Notes: generated by a model not told the origin, from the letters alone. 64,000 nt of DNA from Planktothrix rubescens CCAP 1459/22 (GCA_904830895.1 LR882960.1:29984-93983); one strand, 5' to 3'; shown: positions 52,088 through 60,508, numbered from the stretch's first letter. Numbers and translations are program-made.

Positions 52088-52645
52088 TTATTTTTTCAGA
52101 TAACTCTTAATCGAATCATCTGAAAAAAAGACGTGAGAAATAGGATTATCGTCAATAGAATCCAATATATCTTGTACCCCAGAATAACAATCAATTACCT
52201 TAATTGGTATCACCCATTGACCGCCCTTGACAAACCTTTTATTAACAGCTACCTGAGCAAGAAAGGTAAAGCATTTATCAAAAGCAAACCGACGAAGCAG
52301 GTTATCTGTTATCTCAAAAGTCCCCAATTTTTTGCCAACCAGAAGGATTAAGTCAGAGCCACTTATCATCCCAAAATTACCAATTGGCAAAGGTTCTGAG
52401 AGCGTAGCTCTGCCTTCGTCATCTTGAAGAAGTTGCAAAATTAAAGATAAAATATCGGAGATAGCAGGGTCTACTGAAATTACCACCTTAGAGTAACCAG
52501 CTAAACGAAAAATCACATGACCCAAATCAGGTTTGTTACCCGCAGGTAACCCTCGAATCATTTGCTTATAGTACCTTCCCTGATTCTTATCCTCCTGATT
52601 CTTATTCGCCTGATTCTTCTTCCCAAAACCCAATTTATTATCCAT
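52088..52645 (-). CDS. Hypothetical protein
   Basis: 185 residues. Polar Gln/Asn/Lys-rich start (KKNQANKNQEDKNQ), then LGHVIFRLAGYSKVVISVDP, GSDLILLVGKKLGTFEITDN and WVIPIKVIDCYSGVQDILDS. 31 nt upstream of the SNase gene in a leftward cluster. Family unknown. Confidence 0.5.
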   Translation of the reverse strand: MDNKLGFGKKNQANKNQEDKNQGRYYKQMIRGLPAGNKPDLGHVIFRLAGYSKVVISVDPAISDILSLILQLLQDDEGRATLSEPLPIGNFGMISGSDLILLVGKKLGTFEITDNLLRRFAFDKCFTFLAQVAVNKRFVKGGQWVIPIKVIDCYSGVQDILDSIDDNPISHVFFSDDSIKSYLKK

Positions 52646-52750
52646 AATAAGTAGTTACAAGTTATTTTGATTCTATTTTCATTTTATATGAAAGGTCGCA
52701 ACTCTCCAACCCCGATAAGACAATTGACAATTATCACTGTCAACTGTCAA

Positions 52751-52876
52751 CTAACTCCTTAGATATTCTTGCTGATAATAATTTGTGAGATTAATAATAG
52801 TAAATCTCTCCTGAGCAATAACAATATTTCCATTCAGAAGATAGAATCTTATTCTTGAGTCGTCTGAAATTTTCAT
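52751..52876 (-). CDS. Small hypothetical protein (41 residues)
   Basis: ATG 52876 to TAG 52751, beginning 7 nt after the RusA-like stop on the same strand. The peptide starts MKISDDSRIRFYLLNGNIVI and continues naturally to QQEYLRS. Close spacing and composition support a real gene. Confidence 0.45.
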   Translation of the reverse strand: MKISDDSRIRFYLLNGNIVIAQERFTIINLTNYYQQEYLRS

Positions 52877-52883
52877 AATATTA

Positions 52884-53297
52884 TTAATCTCTTAAAGCTA
52901 ATATTGATGGGAGTTTAATAGGTTCCCCTAAATAAATTGGAGCGTCTGAAACCAGAACTTTAACATAACTTTCTCCCTTGTGAACCTTAAACCAAGTTAC
53001 TATCGGGGGTTGAATAATCTTCATTGAATCATCAACAATTATTTCTGCCCGTACCATCCCATCCAGAATTGGTTTTAGGGTTGCTGGTAAATTATCTGCT
53101 GGGTCAATTTGTCTTTTCAGATACCAATAGACTTCCAACCAAACTTTACTATGAAATTGAGTTTTACCCCAACAAATTGCCTCACAATCTTCTGTCCAAG
53201 CCTTCTTATCTGCTGCTGATTTATACGGATTACTTCTAGCTGATGCTATTATTTTGTTCAAACTCGGTGGCAATGGAAAAATTAGTTTCTCTATCAT
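52884..53297 (-). CDS. RusA-like Holliday-junction resolvase
   Basis: 137 residues, usual length. FPLPPSLNKI at the start, then RQIDPADNLPATLKPILDGM (D65, D68, D79) and EIIVDDSMKI (D89, D90), the acidic metal site of RusA. It would cut four-way junctions in phage or plasmid recombination. ATGA overlap with the upstream gene. Confidence 0.85.
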   Translation of the reverse strand: MIEKLIFPLPPSLNKIIASARSNPYKSAADKKAWTEDCEAICWGKTQFHSKVWLEVYWYLKRQIDPADNLPATLKPILDGMVRAEIIVDDSMKIIQPPIVTWFKVHKGESYVKVLVSDAPIYLGEPIKLPSILALRD

Positions 53298-53602
53298 AAT
53301 CCTAAATCAATAATCGAACAAACTACCAAAGAAAAGACTGGATTATTATTGCTAAAATAATGAGGATATAGTTCCATAAAATTCTCGATAAAATCCTCAA
53401 CTAAACCATCATAACCAGAACTAAAAGTTAGTTTCCCACTGTCTTCAAAACAATCTATTGAAACTGCACCAATAGTTATTAAGATTAGGTTCTTTGAAAA
53501 CCGACTAGATTTAGAGTTTGGATTCTTTTTTATATGCAAAATTAATGCTGCAATATAGACTAAATCCTCCTGGTCAAGTAATCGAATATCTGGGAAATTC
53601 AT
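53294..53602 (-). CDS. Hypothetical protein upstream of rusA-like gene
   Basis: 102 residues, overlapping the RusA-like start by 4 nt. Helical N-terminus (EDLVYIAALILHIKKN) and a C-terminal hydrophobic stretch. Coupled translation suggests a functional link; no family recognised. Confidence 0.5.
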   Translation of the reverse strand: MNFPDIRLLDQEDLVYIAALILHIKKNPNSKSSRFSKNLILITIGAVSIDCFEDSGKLTFSSGYDGLVEDFIENFMELYPHYFSNNNPVFSLVVCSIIDLGL

Positions 53603-53824
53603 GGCTATCCTCCTAATATTATTTTATTGCAATTCTCAACACAAGTCAATCATTGTAGGGGACTTCTTTTGGTAAAATTTTAGACAAATTCACAGGTCTT
53701 GCTCAAATTCAAACGATGACACCGAAAAACTAACTGACTTCGGGATAAATTAGCTCTAAATGGTCATGTTTTGTCGTTGATATTAGTATTAATTAGTTGT
53801 TTTTAACAAGGATAGGCTTGGTAC

Positions 53825-54742
53825 TTAACGAATTTCTTCAATAGTTTTCTCAACATTATTTTTAATAAAATCATTCCCATATAATTTGATTGCTAAATCA
53901 ATAAGAAAAGTTGAAGAAATTATCAGGAAACTTATAAGTAAAATCCAACTTCTGATTCCGCCTGGTGTTCCGGTTATGATTTTGCCAAAGGTTCTTAATC
54001 CTGATAAATCTGATTCTAAATCTTCCCATTCTTTCTGATTTCTTCGTTGGTCGGATTCTAATTCTCTGATTCTGGGGAGAAGAGCATTGTCGGAAATATA
54101 GAGATTTTTTTCAACCTCTTTGAGTCGAATTGCAGCTTCTCTAATTTCTACCTCAAGCCAAACGAGTTTCTCAATTTGAGATTGATCAAGACCTTTGATT
54201 CCTGTTCCTGAGAATAAAGGTTCATTTACTAACTTTTCTATTAGTTTTTCTAACCCATTGTTGTTTCTCCTAATTTCCGAATGTTGCAAAACTTCAGGAA
54301 TAGCTTTAATTAAAGCCAGGTTGCGTTCTTCTGAGATTCTCAGGGATTCTTGGAGTTGTTTCGACTCGGTGATATCAATTCCAAAGATTGCTATTCCTTC
54401 GTCGTATTTTCTAGCTGATATTAAGAAGAATTTTTTAGGATTCCTACACTCAATTTCCCAATTTCCTGATTCAAAATCAGAATTTATAAACTCCTGCATT
54501 ACCTCTCTTAGATTATTGCCATTGTTTAGCCAGCCCAGGGGTTGATTGCAAAAATCCTCTATGGTTTTATCAAAATATCCAGCCATTTGTTCATTGACCA
54601 AAATATAAGTCAAATCATAAGAAATATAACTAGCTAAACCGGGACAAGTAGATAAAAAAATTGAGATTAAATCATATTCAGTTTCCCACCCTTCGCCAAG
54701 CTCAAAGCATCGAGTTTCGGATTCTGGTATATTTTTTTTCAT
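53825..54742 (-). CDS. PAS-domain membrane-anchored coiled-coil protein
   Basis: 305 residues. N-terminal PAS-like domain (residues ~30-130: YISYDLTYILVNEQMAGYFD, WEIECRNPKKFFLISARKYD, IAIFGIDITESKQL), then a coiled coil (~130-240) and one transmembrane segment near residue 265-285 (SWILLISFLIISSTFLIDLA). No histidine kinase or cyclase output domain follows, which is unusual. It could be a sensor adaptor. Confidence 0.7.
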   Translation of the reverse strand: MKKNIPESETRCFELGEGWETEYDLISIFLSTCPGLASYISYDLTYILVNEQMAGYFDKTIEDFCNQPLGWLNNGNNLREVMQEFINSDFESGNWEIECRNPKKFFLISARKYDEGIAIFGIDITESKQLQESLRISEERNLALIKAIPEVLQHSEIRRNNNGLEKLIEKLVNEPLFSGTGIKGLDQSQIEKLVWLEVEIREAAIRLKEVEKNLYISDNALLPRIRELESDQRRNQKEWEDLESDLSGLRTFGKIITGTPGGIRSWILLISFLIISSTFLIDLAIKLYGNDFIKNNVEKTIEEIR

Positions 54743-54881
54743 GGTTATTATTTACTTTCTACCTACTGTTTTATCTAAAAAAATGATTGCTAACTCTATA
54801 TCAATTATGCTAACAGATTTATATTATAATGTCAATATTTTATGCTATAGTTGTTGCAAAATAGAATTAGGTTAAGATTTA

Positions 54882-55073
54882 ATGCAGCATTATTCTTATC
54901 GAATTGTTGTTTGTACACTTTGTCTAATTGCCATAATTTCACTATCTGGGGGAATCTATTTATCAATAATTGAGAAACCAATCCCAGAGAGTTTGATTGC
55001 CCTTGGGGGAAATGCTATTGGAGCTTTAGCAGGATTATTAGCACCGTCTCCTATTCGTAATAATTCTGATTAA
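54882..55073 (+). CDS. Small two-helix membrane protein (holin-like size)
   Basis: 63 residues with two hydrophobic helices: IVVCTLCLIAIISLSGGIYL and IALGGNAIGALAGLLAPS. Such small proteins in phage-like regions can be holins, but there is no lysin nearby, so this is a suggestion only. Confidence 0.5.
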   Translation: MQHYSYRIVVCTLCLIAIISLSGGIYLSIIEKPIPESLIALGGNAIGALAGLLAPSPIRNNSD

Positions 55074-55085
55074 TAAAGATTAAGA

Positions 55086-55304
55086 TTAAACGTTATTTTT
55101 TACTGCTAAATCTAATTCGGCTTGAGCATTTTCTTTGCGAATTTTAATCTCTCGTTCGTCGTTATCATTTCGATTAGAACCTTGGCTTAATTGGTCTATT
55201 CTTTCTTTAGTTTGGAGCCACTTCTGATGAGAGGTTTCAGCCCAAGACTGAACTTCCCACTCATGGATTTGCTGGCAGACTTCAGAAGGAATCCGGTCAT
55301 CTCC
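55086..55304 (-). pseudogene. Alternative-frame coding tail after the replication protein
   Basis: 72 codons open on the minus strand (GDDRIPSEVCQQIHEWEVQS to a C-terminus ELDLAVKNNV) in a frame shifted relative to the end of the upstream gene. The composition is more protein-like than the overlapping end of that gene. There is no good start codon, so a frameshift near 55300 is likely, or a second small gene with a non-standard start. Confidence 0.4.
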
Positions 55305-56293
55305 TTAAATGAATGCCTTGATTCCTCTGTGTGCGCCCCCAAGGGTTCAGATGTCGCTTGATAGGTTTGCGTTAAAGCACTTTCTTGTGCGGGTGCGGCG
55401 GGAATATGGTGGCGACTCAAAATTATCCATTCCCAGAAATCCGAACGGTCGAAACTCTGGGGGTCTATGGCCAGGAATAGTTTACGGACATCTTCTATAA
55501 ATGGGGTTTGAGATTTGGCGATCGCAATTTCCTGTACCCATTCCTCAAACTGCGGGTGAGCTTCCCAATAGATTTTTTCTTTAGCTAATTGAACTCGGAG
55601 AGCCTCGGCTTCTTGGAGTTCACGATTGCGGACTTCATGGGGGGATTTCAGGAATTGAGAATAGTAGTCCTCAAATCGGGGACTGCCAGTGGAATCGGTG
55701 GAAGCTAACCAATCAGGAATAGAAGCGATGGGCTTGGTAAATCCCTCAATCTTTTTATTGACAAAATTCAAAAATCTCTCTCGCTCCGGTTCTGAGAGAG
55801 TATTAAAAAATTCTTTATAAGTCTTAAGAGTCTTAAGAGAATCTGACCCTCTCTGTGTAAGGGTTTCAGGGGTCGGTTGTTGCATTTTTGCACTAGCTGT
55901 TGCATTTTTGCACTGGCCGTTGCATTTTTGCACTGGCTGTTGCATTTCTGCACTGGCCGTTGCACTGGTGCAACACTGTTGCATTTGGTACACATCTAAA
56001 AGTCCCTTTCCCGTTACCGCAACTTTGGCTGAGATAATCTCCATTTCTATAAAGCCTTTGCTATCAAGCTCTTTCATCGCTCGGCTAATTGTGCTCCGGT
56101 TTACTCCCAGTTCCTTAGCGATGGCAGCCGCCGTTAACTCAATTCCATTGCTGTACGGGTCAGTAGTTCTGATGTAATACAGGGTATCGCGGGCGCCGGA
56201 GGTTAATTCCCTGCAAGCTTTTACCCATTCTTGGTGTTGCAATGGGTAGAATTTCCCCTCAATCTTTACTTTTGATTCTGTTGATTCTGTCAT
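55196..56293 (-). CDS. Lambda O-like replication initiator with internal iterons
   Basis: 365 residues; GAGGAT ribosome site upstream. N-terminal winged helix (residues ~30-85: GARDTLYYIRTTD, LTAAAIAKELGVNRSTISRA, SKGFIEMEI) is typical of RepA/lambda O-like initiators. Residues ~105-140 are a repeat translated from a 20-nt DNA tandem array (see 55881-55975). The rest is helical and charged (LRVQLAKEKIYWEAHPQFEE). The last ~40 residues may be out of frame. Organisation mirrors lambda O, where the origin lies inside the initiator gene. Confidence 0.65.
   Translation of the reverse strand: MTESTESKVKIEGKFYPLQHQEWVKACRELTSGARDTLYYIRTTDPYSNGIELTAAAIAKELGVNRSTISRAMKELDSKGFIEMEIISAKVAVTGKGLLDVYQMQQCCTSATASAEMQQPVQKCNGQCKNATASAKMQQPTPETLTQRGSDSLKTLKTYKEFFNTLSEPERERFLNFVNKKIEGFTKPIASIPDWLASTDSTGSPRFEDYYSQFLKSPHEVRNRELQEAEALRVQLAKEKIYWEAHPQFEEWVQEIAIAKSQTPFIEDVRKLFLAIDPQSFDRSDFWEWIILSRHHIPAAPAQESALTQTYQATSEPLGAHTEESRHSFKEMTGFLLKSASKSMSGKFSLGLKPLIRSGSKLKKE
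55881..55975. repeat. 20-nt iteron array inside the replication gene (candidate origin)
   Basis: Four units of exactly 20 nt at 55881, 55901, 55921 and 55941 (consensus TGCATTTTTGCACTGGCYGT) plus a partial fifth at 55961. The unit is about two helical turns and is not a multiple of three, so one DNA repeat is read in all three frames, giving a 20-residue protein repeat. That favours a DNA role. The flank to the left is AT-rich. Confidence 0.7.
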
Positions 56294-56351
56294 TGTTTTA
56301 TCCTCAATAAATAAACTTGAACTTCTTATCTGTAATGGGTTTCAGCGTTTC

Positions 56352-56927
56352 CTACCCGTGTTTTCGAGATGTCCAATACCCTATTTCCCGTAGTTCTTGT
56401 CGTTGGCGTTGTCGTCGTTCCTGTGGGGATTCCAGGTAAAGCCATTGCTCATCAACTGGGATGGCTTCAAATTCGGCTTGAGTCATTTGTGGGTATAACT
56501 CCGGCGGTGTCCAATTCTTGAGTCGAGCGGGTTCTGAGGGTTGAGATTGAGGTTGAGAAGCGGTTCCCGACATCCAAAGAACGACCCATTGAGTAACCTG
56601 AACTGCAAACTCTGGACTTAACCACATGGCCAGATGGACTGCGACTTGAGGATGTACCCAAGTTCCCTGAACTGGCTTGTCCGCACCCTGAAACACTTGT
56701 ATTAATTCAGTTGCCGGAATTCCGACCACTGGATTTCGGGCGATAATCTCTATCCCTAGATTCTCGGAGAGGGCCGCAAGATATTCCTTGGTCGCGTCGT
56801 TTTCAAAGTAGTGACTCCACTTTTTCCCCGCCGCCTTACAGAGAGCAGTGGCATTGAGATATCCGTCCCCCCGCCGTTGCCCGATGGGTAAATCGTTGGC
56901 TGAATGAAAAACTAAAGTTGAGGTCAT
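56352..56927 (-). CDS. KilA-N domain protein
   Basis: 191 residues. KilA-N pattern: GDGYLNATALCKAAGKKWSH, FENDATKEYLAALSENLG and TWVHPQVAVHLAMWLSPEFA with VQVTQWV. The C-terminus is Arg/Gln-rich. KilA-N proteins are DNA-binding factors of phages and large DNA viruses. RBS AAGGA precedes ATG. In the leftward early-gene cluster with the replication gene. Confidence 0.92.
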   Translation of the reverse strand: MTSTLVFHSANDLPIGQRRGDGYLNATALCKAAGKKWSHYFENDATKEYLAALSENLGIEIIARNPVVGIPATELIQVFQGADKPVQGTWVHPQVAVHLAMWLSPEFAVQVTQWVVLWMSGTASQPQSQPSEPARLKNWTPPELYPQMTQAEFEAIPVDEQWLYLESPQERRQRQRQELREIGYWTSRKHG

Positions 56928-56946
56928 AATTTCCTTTTGTTAATTG

Positions 56947-57234
56947 TTAATTGTTAATTGATTTGGTAGATTTGGACTTGAATTTGGTAAACTTCAACAA
57001 AATTGTTTTGGCTTGAGATTCAGTCAATTCATCTGGGTTTAATTTGAGAGGTTTACCGCTTTCAAGGTGGTCATATTCGCAGTATTGACGGATTAATTCA
57101 TGGCGGTGAAAAACCCAGCCACAGGATTTACAAAGGGAACTATCTAAGCCTGGAATTGAGTATTTATCTCCACACAAACACTTAGATAAATCTTCTGAAT
57201 TAATCCAATTAGATAAAGTTATGCTCTTTCTCAC
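56947..57234 (-). CDS. Small zinc-ribbon-like protein
   Basis: 95 residues with CLCGDKYSIPGLDSSLCKSC, a CxC...CxxC zinc-binding pattern, then HRHELIRQYCEY and a basic tail. First gene of the leftward cluster, divergent from the XRE repressor gene, like early phage operons. Likely DNA/RNA-binding; family unknown. Confidence 0.55.
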   Translation of the reverse strand: MRKSITLSNWINSEDLSKCLCGDKYSIPGLDSSLCKSCGWVFHRHELIRQYCEYDHLESGKPLKLNPDELTESQAKTILLKFTKFKSKSTKSINN

Positions 57235-57266
57235 TCTGCCTGTTGGATTTACTGTTCATTGTATAA

Positions 57267-57306
57267 AATACGTAATTACACATTTAATATAATATAATTG
57301 CGTATT
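57267..57306. promoter_or_regulatory. Operator-like inverted repeat between divergent genes
   Basis: AATACGTAATT (57267-57277) and AATTGCGTATT (57296-57306) are inverted with one mismatch and flank TAATATAATATAAT, which supplies -10-like hexamers. A repressor dimer pair here would control both the leftward cluster and the XRE gene itself. Confidence 0.6.
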
Positions 57307-57347
57307 TATGTCCAGTAAAGTTTTGATAAAGTTACAAGGGTGATTCT

Positions 57348-57671
57348 ATGGATTTAGAGAATAGAGAAAGATTTGCAATAGCAGTGAAAGCTTTACGGGC
57401 TGATCGTAATCATGAAGAATTCGCAAAAATTATTGGAGTTTCCAGACCCACAGTGATTGGATGGGAAAAATGTAAAGTTGACCCGAAACGAGAAAGCCTA
57501 GAACAGATTGCCCAGTTACGAGGGGAAAGTCTTGATGAATTCCTTTCTTACCTCAGTGGTGCGAAACGACGCGACCCATTGGAACGTCTGACTCAACAAA
57601 TTGCCGGACTTTCACACGAACAGATTGCTTATGTACTTCGGGCTTTAGCCGACCGACTCGACCCTTCTTAA
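57348..57671 (+). CDS. XRE-family transcriptional repressor
   Basis: 107 residues. Helix-turn-helix at residues ~20-55 (EFAKIIGVSRPTVIGWEKCK, SLEQIAQLRGESLDEFLSYL) and a C-terminal helical part. Divergent from the KilA-N/replication cluster with an inverted repeat between, so it is probably the lysogeny- or copy-control-type repressor of this element. Confidence 0.85.
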   Translation: MDLENRERFAIAVKALRADRNHEEFAKIIGVSRPTVIGWEKCKVDPKRESLEQIAQLRGESLDEFLSYLSGAKRRDPLERLTQQIAGLSHEQIAYVLRALADRLDPS

Positions 57672-57680
57672 TAATTTCTT

Positions 57681-57726
57681 TCTAATATAACATATTTACA
57701 TTTTTATATAAATATGTTATATTAGA
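57681..57726. promoter_or_regulatory. Perfect 18-bp inverted repeat upstream of the KfrA-like gene
   Basis: TCTAATATAACATATTTA at 57681-57698 is exactly mirrored at 57709-57726 with a 10-nt centre. No T-run follows, so an operator (KfrA autoregulation is typical of that family) is more likely than a terminator. Confidence 0.6.
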
Positions 57727-57748
57727 ATAGAAAAAGTAGGTGCAGACG

Positions 57749-58879
57749 ATGGGAAAATTACCAACAACATTCACGAGCCTGGATTTAACTGGATTTGAGA
57801 TTGAGAAAACCAATTATCGGGAAGTAACGAGTTCAATGGTCGAAACAACCTGTGCGGTTCTACAAAAGAATCGTGTAGGGATTGTCGTGCGGTCAGTTCA
57901 TGCAGGACTCAAGCATATTTATGGGATTGGAGGAAGTGCCGAGACAGTTTGCGCTTTATTAAAGGAATGGCGGGCTGAGAACCTTTCAAGTCTTAAACAA
58001 GGTAAGAATGATAAGGATTTCGTTTCGGCAATCCTTGAATCTTCTGATGATGGATTGCTTGAAGAAACTGATATCCCTGAAGAATATCTAACAGTTTCTC
58101 GTCAAATGGCGATCGCATCTTATCGACTGGCTTTTCAAAAAGCTGATACTTCGATTAGTGGCGAAAGACTCAAACAATTAGCTGGTGAGAACGACCTTTT
58201 AACATCTCAACTCAAGGAATTTCCTCAACTCAAACTTGAATTAGACTTTTATAAGTCTGAGTATGAGCGGCAACGGAATGAATTGAAAGAAGCCTATATG
58301 AACCTGAATAAACAACAACTTGCCGATAGTGATAATTTCCGGCAACAATTAGATGGGCTGTATCAAGAACGGAATGATTTAACGGTTAAACTTTCTGAAG
58401 CTGAGAAACGTTTACTTGAAGTTTCTGACCTTGAAACCAAAGAACGTGAACGTAGTGGTGAAATTTCTCGACTCAATGGTCAATTAGAAGCACGGGAACG
58501 AGAAATTTCCTCGCTTCATAGTCAAACCCAATCCTTACAATCTCAAATTGGGGAGAAGGAAGTTCTTGAATCTCAACTCTCAACCATTCAAACTCAACTC
58601 AAAGAAGCCAATGAGACAATTATTAATTTACAATCCCAAGACAAGCTCAGGACTACGGTTGCCCTAGAAGTTGATTCCCTAGAATCTGAACAAGTTGAAG
58701 AACTTAAATTTGAACTTGAGGAAAAGATAGCCGCCCTCAATAAAGCTGAACTCCAGTTAGTTGAACAGGATGCGGAAATCAATAACTTGAGAACTCAACT
58801 CAAACAAACCATTATTCCCCCTATTCCTGCCTCCGTTACTTCCATCACTTCTAAGACCAACAAAAAACTTGCTAAATAA
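57749..58879 (+). CDS. KfrA-like DNA-binding coiled-coil protein
   Basis: 376 residues from ATG 57749 (GTG 57740 adds three). N-terminal DNA-binding region with VHAGLKHIYGIGGSAETVCA and LLKEWR, the KfrA_N-type GS...L..W pattern, then a continuous coiled coil from residue ~140 to 360 (RNELKEAYMNLNKQQLADSD, LEAREREISSLHSQTQSLQS). KfrA proteins assist plasmid stability and repress their own gene. An 18-bp palindrome lies just upstream. Confidence 0.7.
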   Translation: MGKLPTTFTSLDLTGFEIEKTNYREVTSSMVETTCAVLQKNRVGIVVRSVHAGLKHIYGIGGSAETVCALLKEWRAENLSSLKQGKNDKDFVSAILESSDDGLLEETDIPEEYLTVSRQMAIASYRLAFQKADTSISGERLKQLAGENDLLTSQLKEFPQLKLELDFYKSEYERQRNELKEAYMNLNKQQLADSDNFRQQLDGLYQERNDLTVKLSEAEKRLLEVSDLETKERERSGEISRLNGQLEAREREISSLHSQTQSLQSQIGEKEVLESQLSTIQTQLKEANETIINLQSQDKLRTTVALEVDSLESEQVEELKFELEEKIAALNKAELQLVEQDAEINNLRTQLKQTIIPPIPASVTSITSKTNKKLAK

Positions 58880-58913
58880 CCATAACGTTATTCCCATAGC
58901 AGAAAGTTTGTTA

Positions 58914-58983
58914 TGGGGATAACAAATAACAGGGATAACAGAATTTGTTATTGGAATAACAGGAATAACAGGAATAACAGAAT
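58914..58983. repeat. GGAATAACA repeat cluster
   Basis: Three consecutive 9-nt units at 58953-58979 with related AATAACA words either side and a GTTATTC-type inverse at 58885-58895. It is the complement of the word repeated at 51544-51602 and lies directly before the AAA ATPase start. Confidence 0.65.
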
Positions 58984-60508
58984 GATGGGAGAATTAGAAT
59001 TAATGTTGGCGGCGAGATTCCCTTTAATTTATGTGGTGTCTGCCGAAGAAGAACCAGCAGAAGAAGAACTTTTGAATGTAGCTAAGTCAAGAAAGTCTCA
59101 AATTTACTTCTGGGATTTTGCACGGGGTTGGAATGATAATAATGCTGATAAAGGTCAACCAATGGGGGCTTTAACTCGAATAGCTAAATCTCCTAAAGAC
59201 CAACCCACAATATTTGTACTTAAAGATTTAGGTTGTTTAATAGCACCGGGTTCTAATAATCAAATAAATCCTGGCCAGTTACCGTTAGTTCGGGAAATCA
59301 AGAATCTAGCACGGGAAATGAGTCGTGACCGTCGTTGTTTGGTTATCCTTTCTGACCAATTACGTTTACCTACAGAACTCCGCGAAGAAACAACAATTGT
59401 GGATTTTAGTTTGCCTAGCATCGGGGAAATCTCAGAGTTAGTTAATAAATTGGTAGGTTTGAAATTAAAGGTATCGCCCGATGGACGGGAGCAACTTCTT
59501 AAAGCCCTGACAGGATTAACTCGGTGCCGCATAGCCCGTGTATTAGCTAAATGCCTAGCCCGGTCTGGAAAAGTTGATGAGAGTGCCATTGGGGTAATCA
59601 TCGAGGAAAAACGCCAAACCATCAGAGAGACGGGAATCCTAGAATTTATCCCTGTACAGACTGGGTTAGATTCTGTTGGGGGTTTGGAGAATTTGAAGGC
59701 TTGGGTTAAATTGCGATCGCATAGCTTCACTGATGCCGCTCGTGAATATGGCTTACCAAGTCCCAAAGGTGTGCTACTTGCAGGTATTCAAGGCACAGGT
59801 AAAAGTTTATCGGCAAAAACCATAGCTGCCGAATGGAAATTACCGTTATTGAGATTAGACGTTGGAAGGTTATTTGGTGGGATTGTTGGGGAAAGTGAGT
59901 CGCGGGTCAGACAGGTAATTAAATTAGCAGAAGCTATCGCGCCCGTGGTGCTTTTCATGGATGAAATTGATAAATCATTCTCAAATAATCAATCAGATGG
60001 GGATTCAGGCACAAGTAAGCGGGTATTTGCAACCTTATTAAGATGGTTAGCCGAAAAGACCGCTCCGGTATTTGTAGTGGCTACTGCCAACAATGTTGAA
60101 CTTTTGCCTGCTGAATTTATTAGAAAAGGCAGATTTGATGAATTATTCTGGTTAAGTTTACCGACTCAATCAGAACGGGAACAAATCTTTAAAGTCCACT
60201 TAAACCGTTTAAGACCCTTCGACTCCGCTCAGGAGAGCCCTAATCAAGAATCCAATCAATTCAACTTTGAATTATTAGCGTCGGGTTCTAAAGATTTTTC
60301 CGGTGCTGAAATTGAGCAAGTAATTTATGATGCGATGCAATTTGGATTTAGTCAAAACCGAGAATTTACAACTGAGGATATTTTAGATTCAATTGCAGAT
60401 TGTATTCCTTTAGCTAAAATTGCCAGTCATCAGATTGAAGCCTTAAAAGATTGGGCCAGTCGGAGTGGGGCGAAATCTGCTTCTCTATCTATTTGCTACC
60501 GCTTTTAG
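58982..60508 (+). CDS. ycf46: Ycf46-like AAA+ ATPase
   Basis: 508 residues from ATG 58982; the open frame extends back to 58913 only through the repeat cluster (NNRNNRNN), so the later start is chosen. N-terminal domain FPLIYVVSAEEEPAEEELLN and QPTIFVLKDLGCLI is typical of Ycf46; AAA core has LAGIQGTGKSLSAKTIA (Walker A), VVLFMDEIDKSF (Walker B) and FIRKGRFDELFWLSLPT. A dispersed repeat has been captured in frame (PFDSAQESPN, near residue 413). It lies upstream of DUF2997 and DUF1257 genes, its usual cyanobacterial partners. Confidence 0.85.
   Translation: MMGELELMLAARFPLIYVVSAEEEPAEEELLNVAKSRKSQIYFWDFARGWNDNNADKGQPMGALTRIAKSPKDQPTIFVLKDLGCLIAPGSNNQINPGQLPLVREIKNLAREMSRDRRCLVILSDQLRLPTELREETTIVDFSLPSIGEISELVNKLVGLKLKVSPDGREQLLKALTGLTRCRIARVLAKCLARSGKVDESAIGVIIEEKRQTIRETGILEFIPVQTGLDSVGGLENLKAWVKLRSHSFTDAAREYGLPSPKGVLLAGIQGTGKSLSAKTIAAEWKLPLLRLDVGRLFGGIVGESESRVRQVIKLAEAIAPVVLFMDEIDKSFSNNQSDGDSGTSKRVFATLLRWLAEKTAPVFVVATANNVELLPAEFIRKGRFDELFWLSLPTQSEREQIFKVHLNRLRPFDSAQESPNQESNQFNFELLASGSKDFSGAEIEQVIYDAMQFGFSQNREFTTEDILDSIADCIPLAKIASHQIEALKDWASRSGAKSASLSICYRF
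60495..60502 (+). promoter_or_regulatory. GCTACCGC motif upstream of 60537 gene
   Basis: 34 nt before ATG 60537, inside the last codons of the Ycf46-like gene. Confidence 0.55.

Noticed and set aside
58913..58981. N-terminal extension (NNRNNRNN) of the Ycf46-like protein
   Set aside because: It is the translation of the GGAATAACA repeat cluster; ATG 58982 starts the conserved domain.
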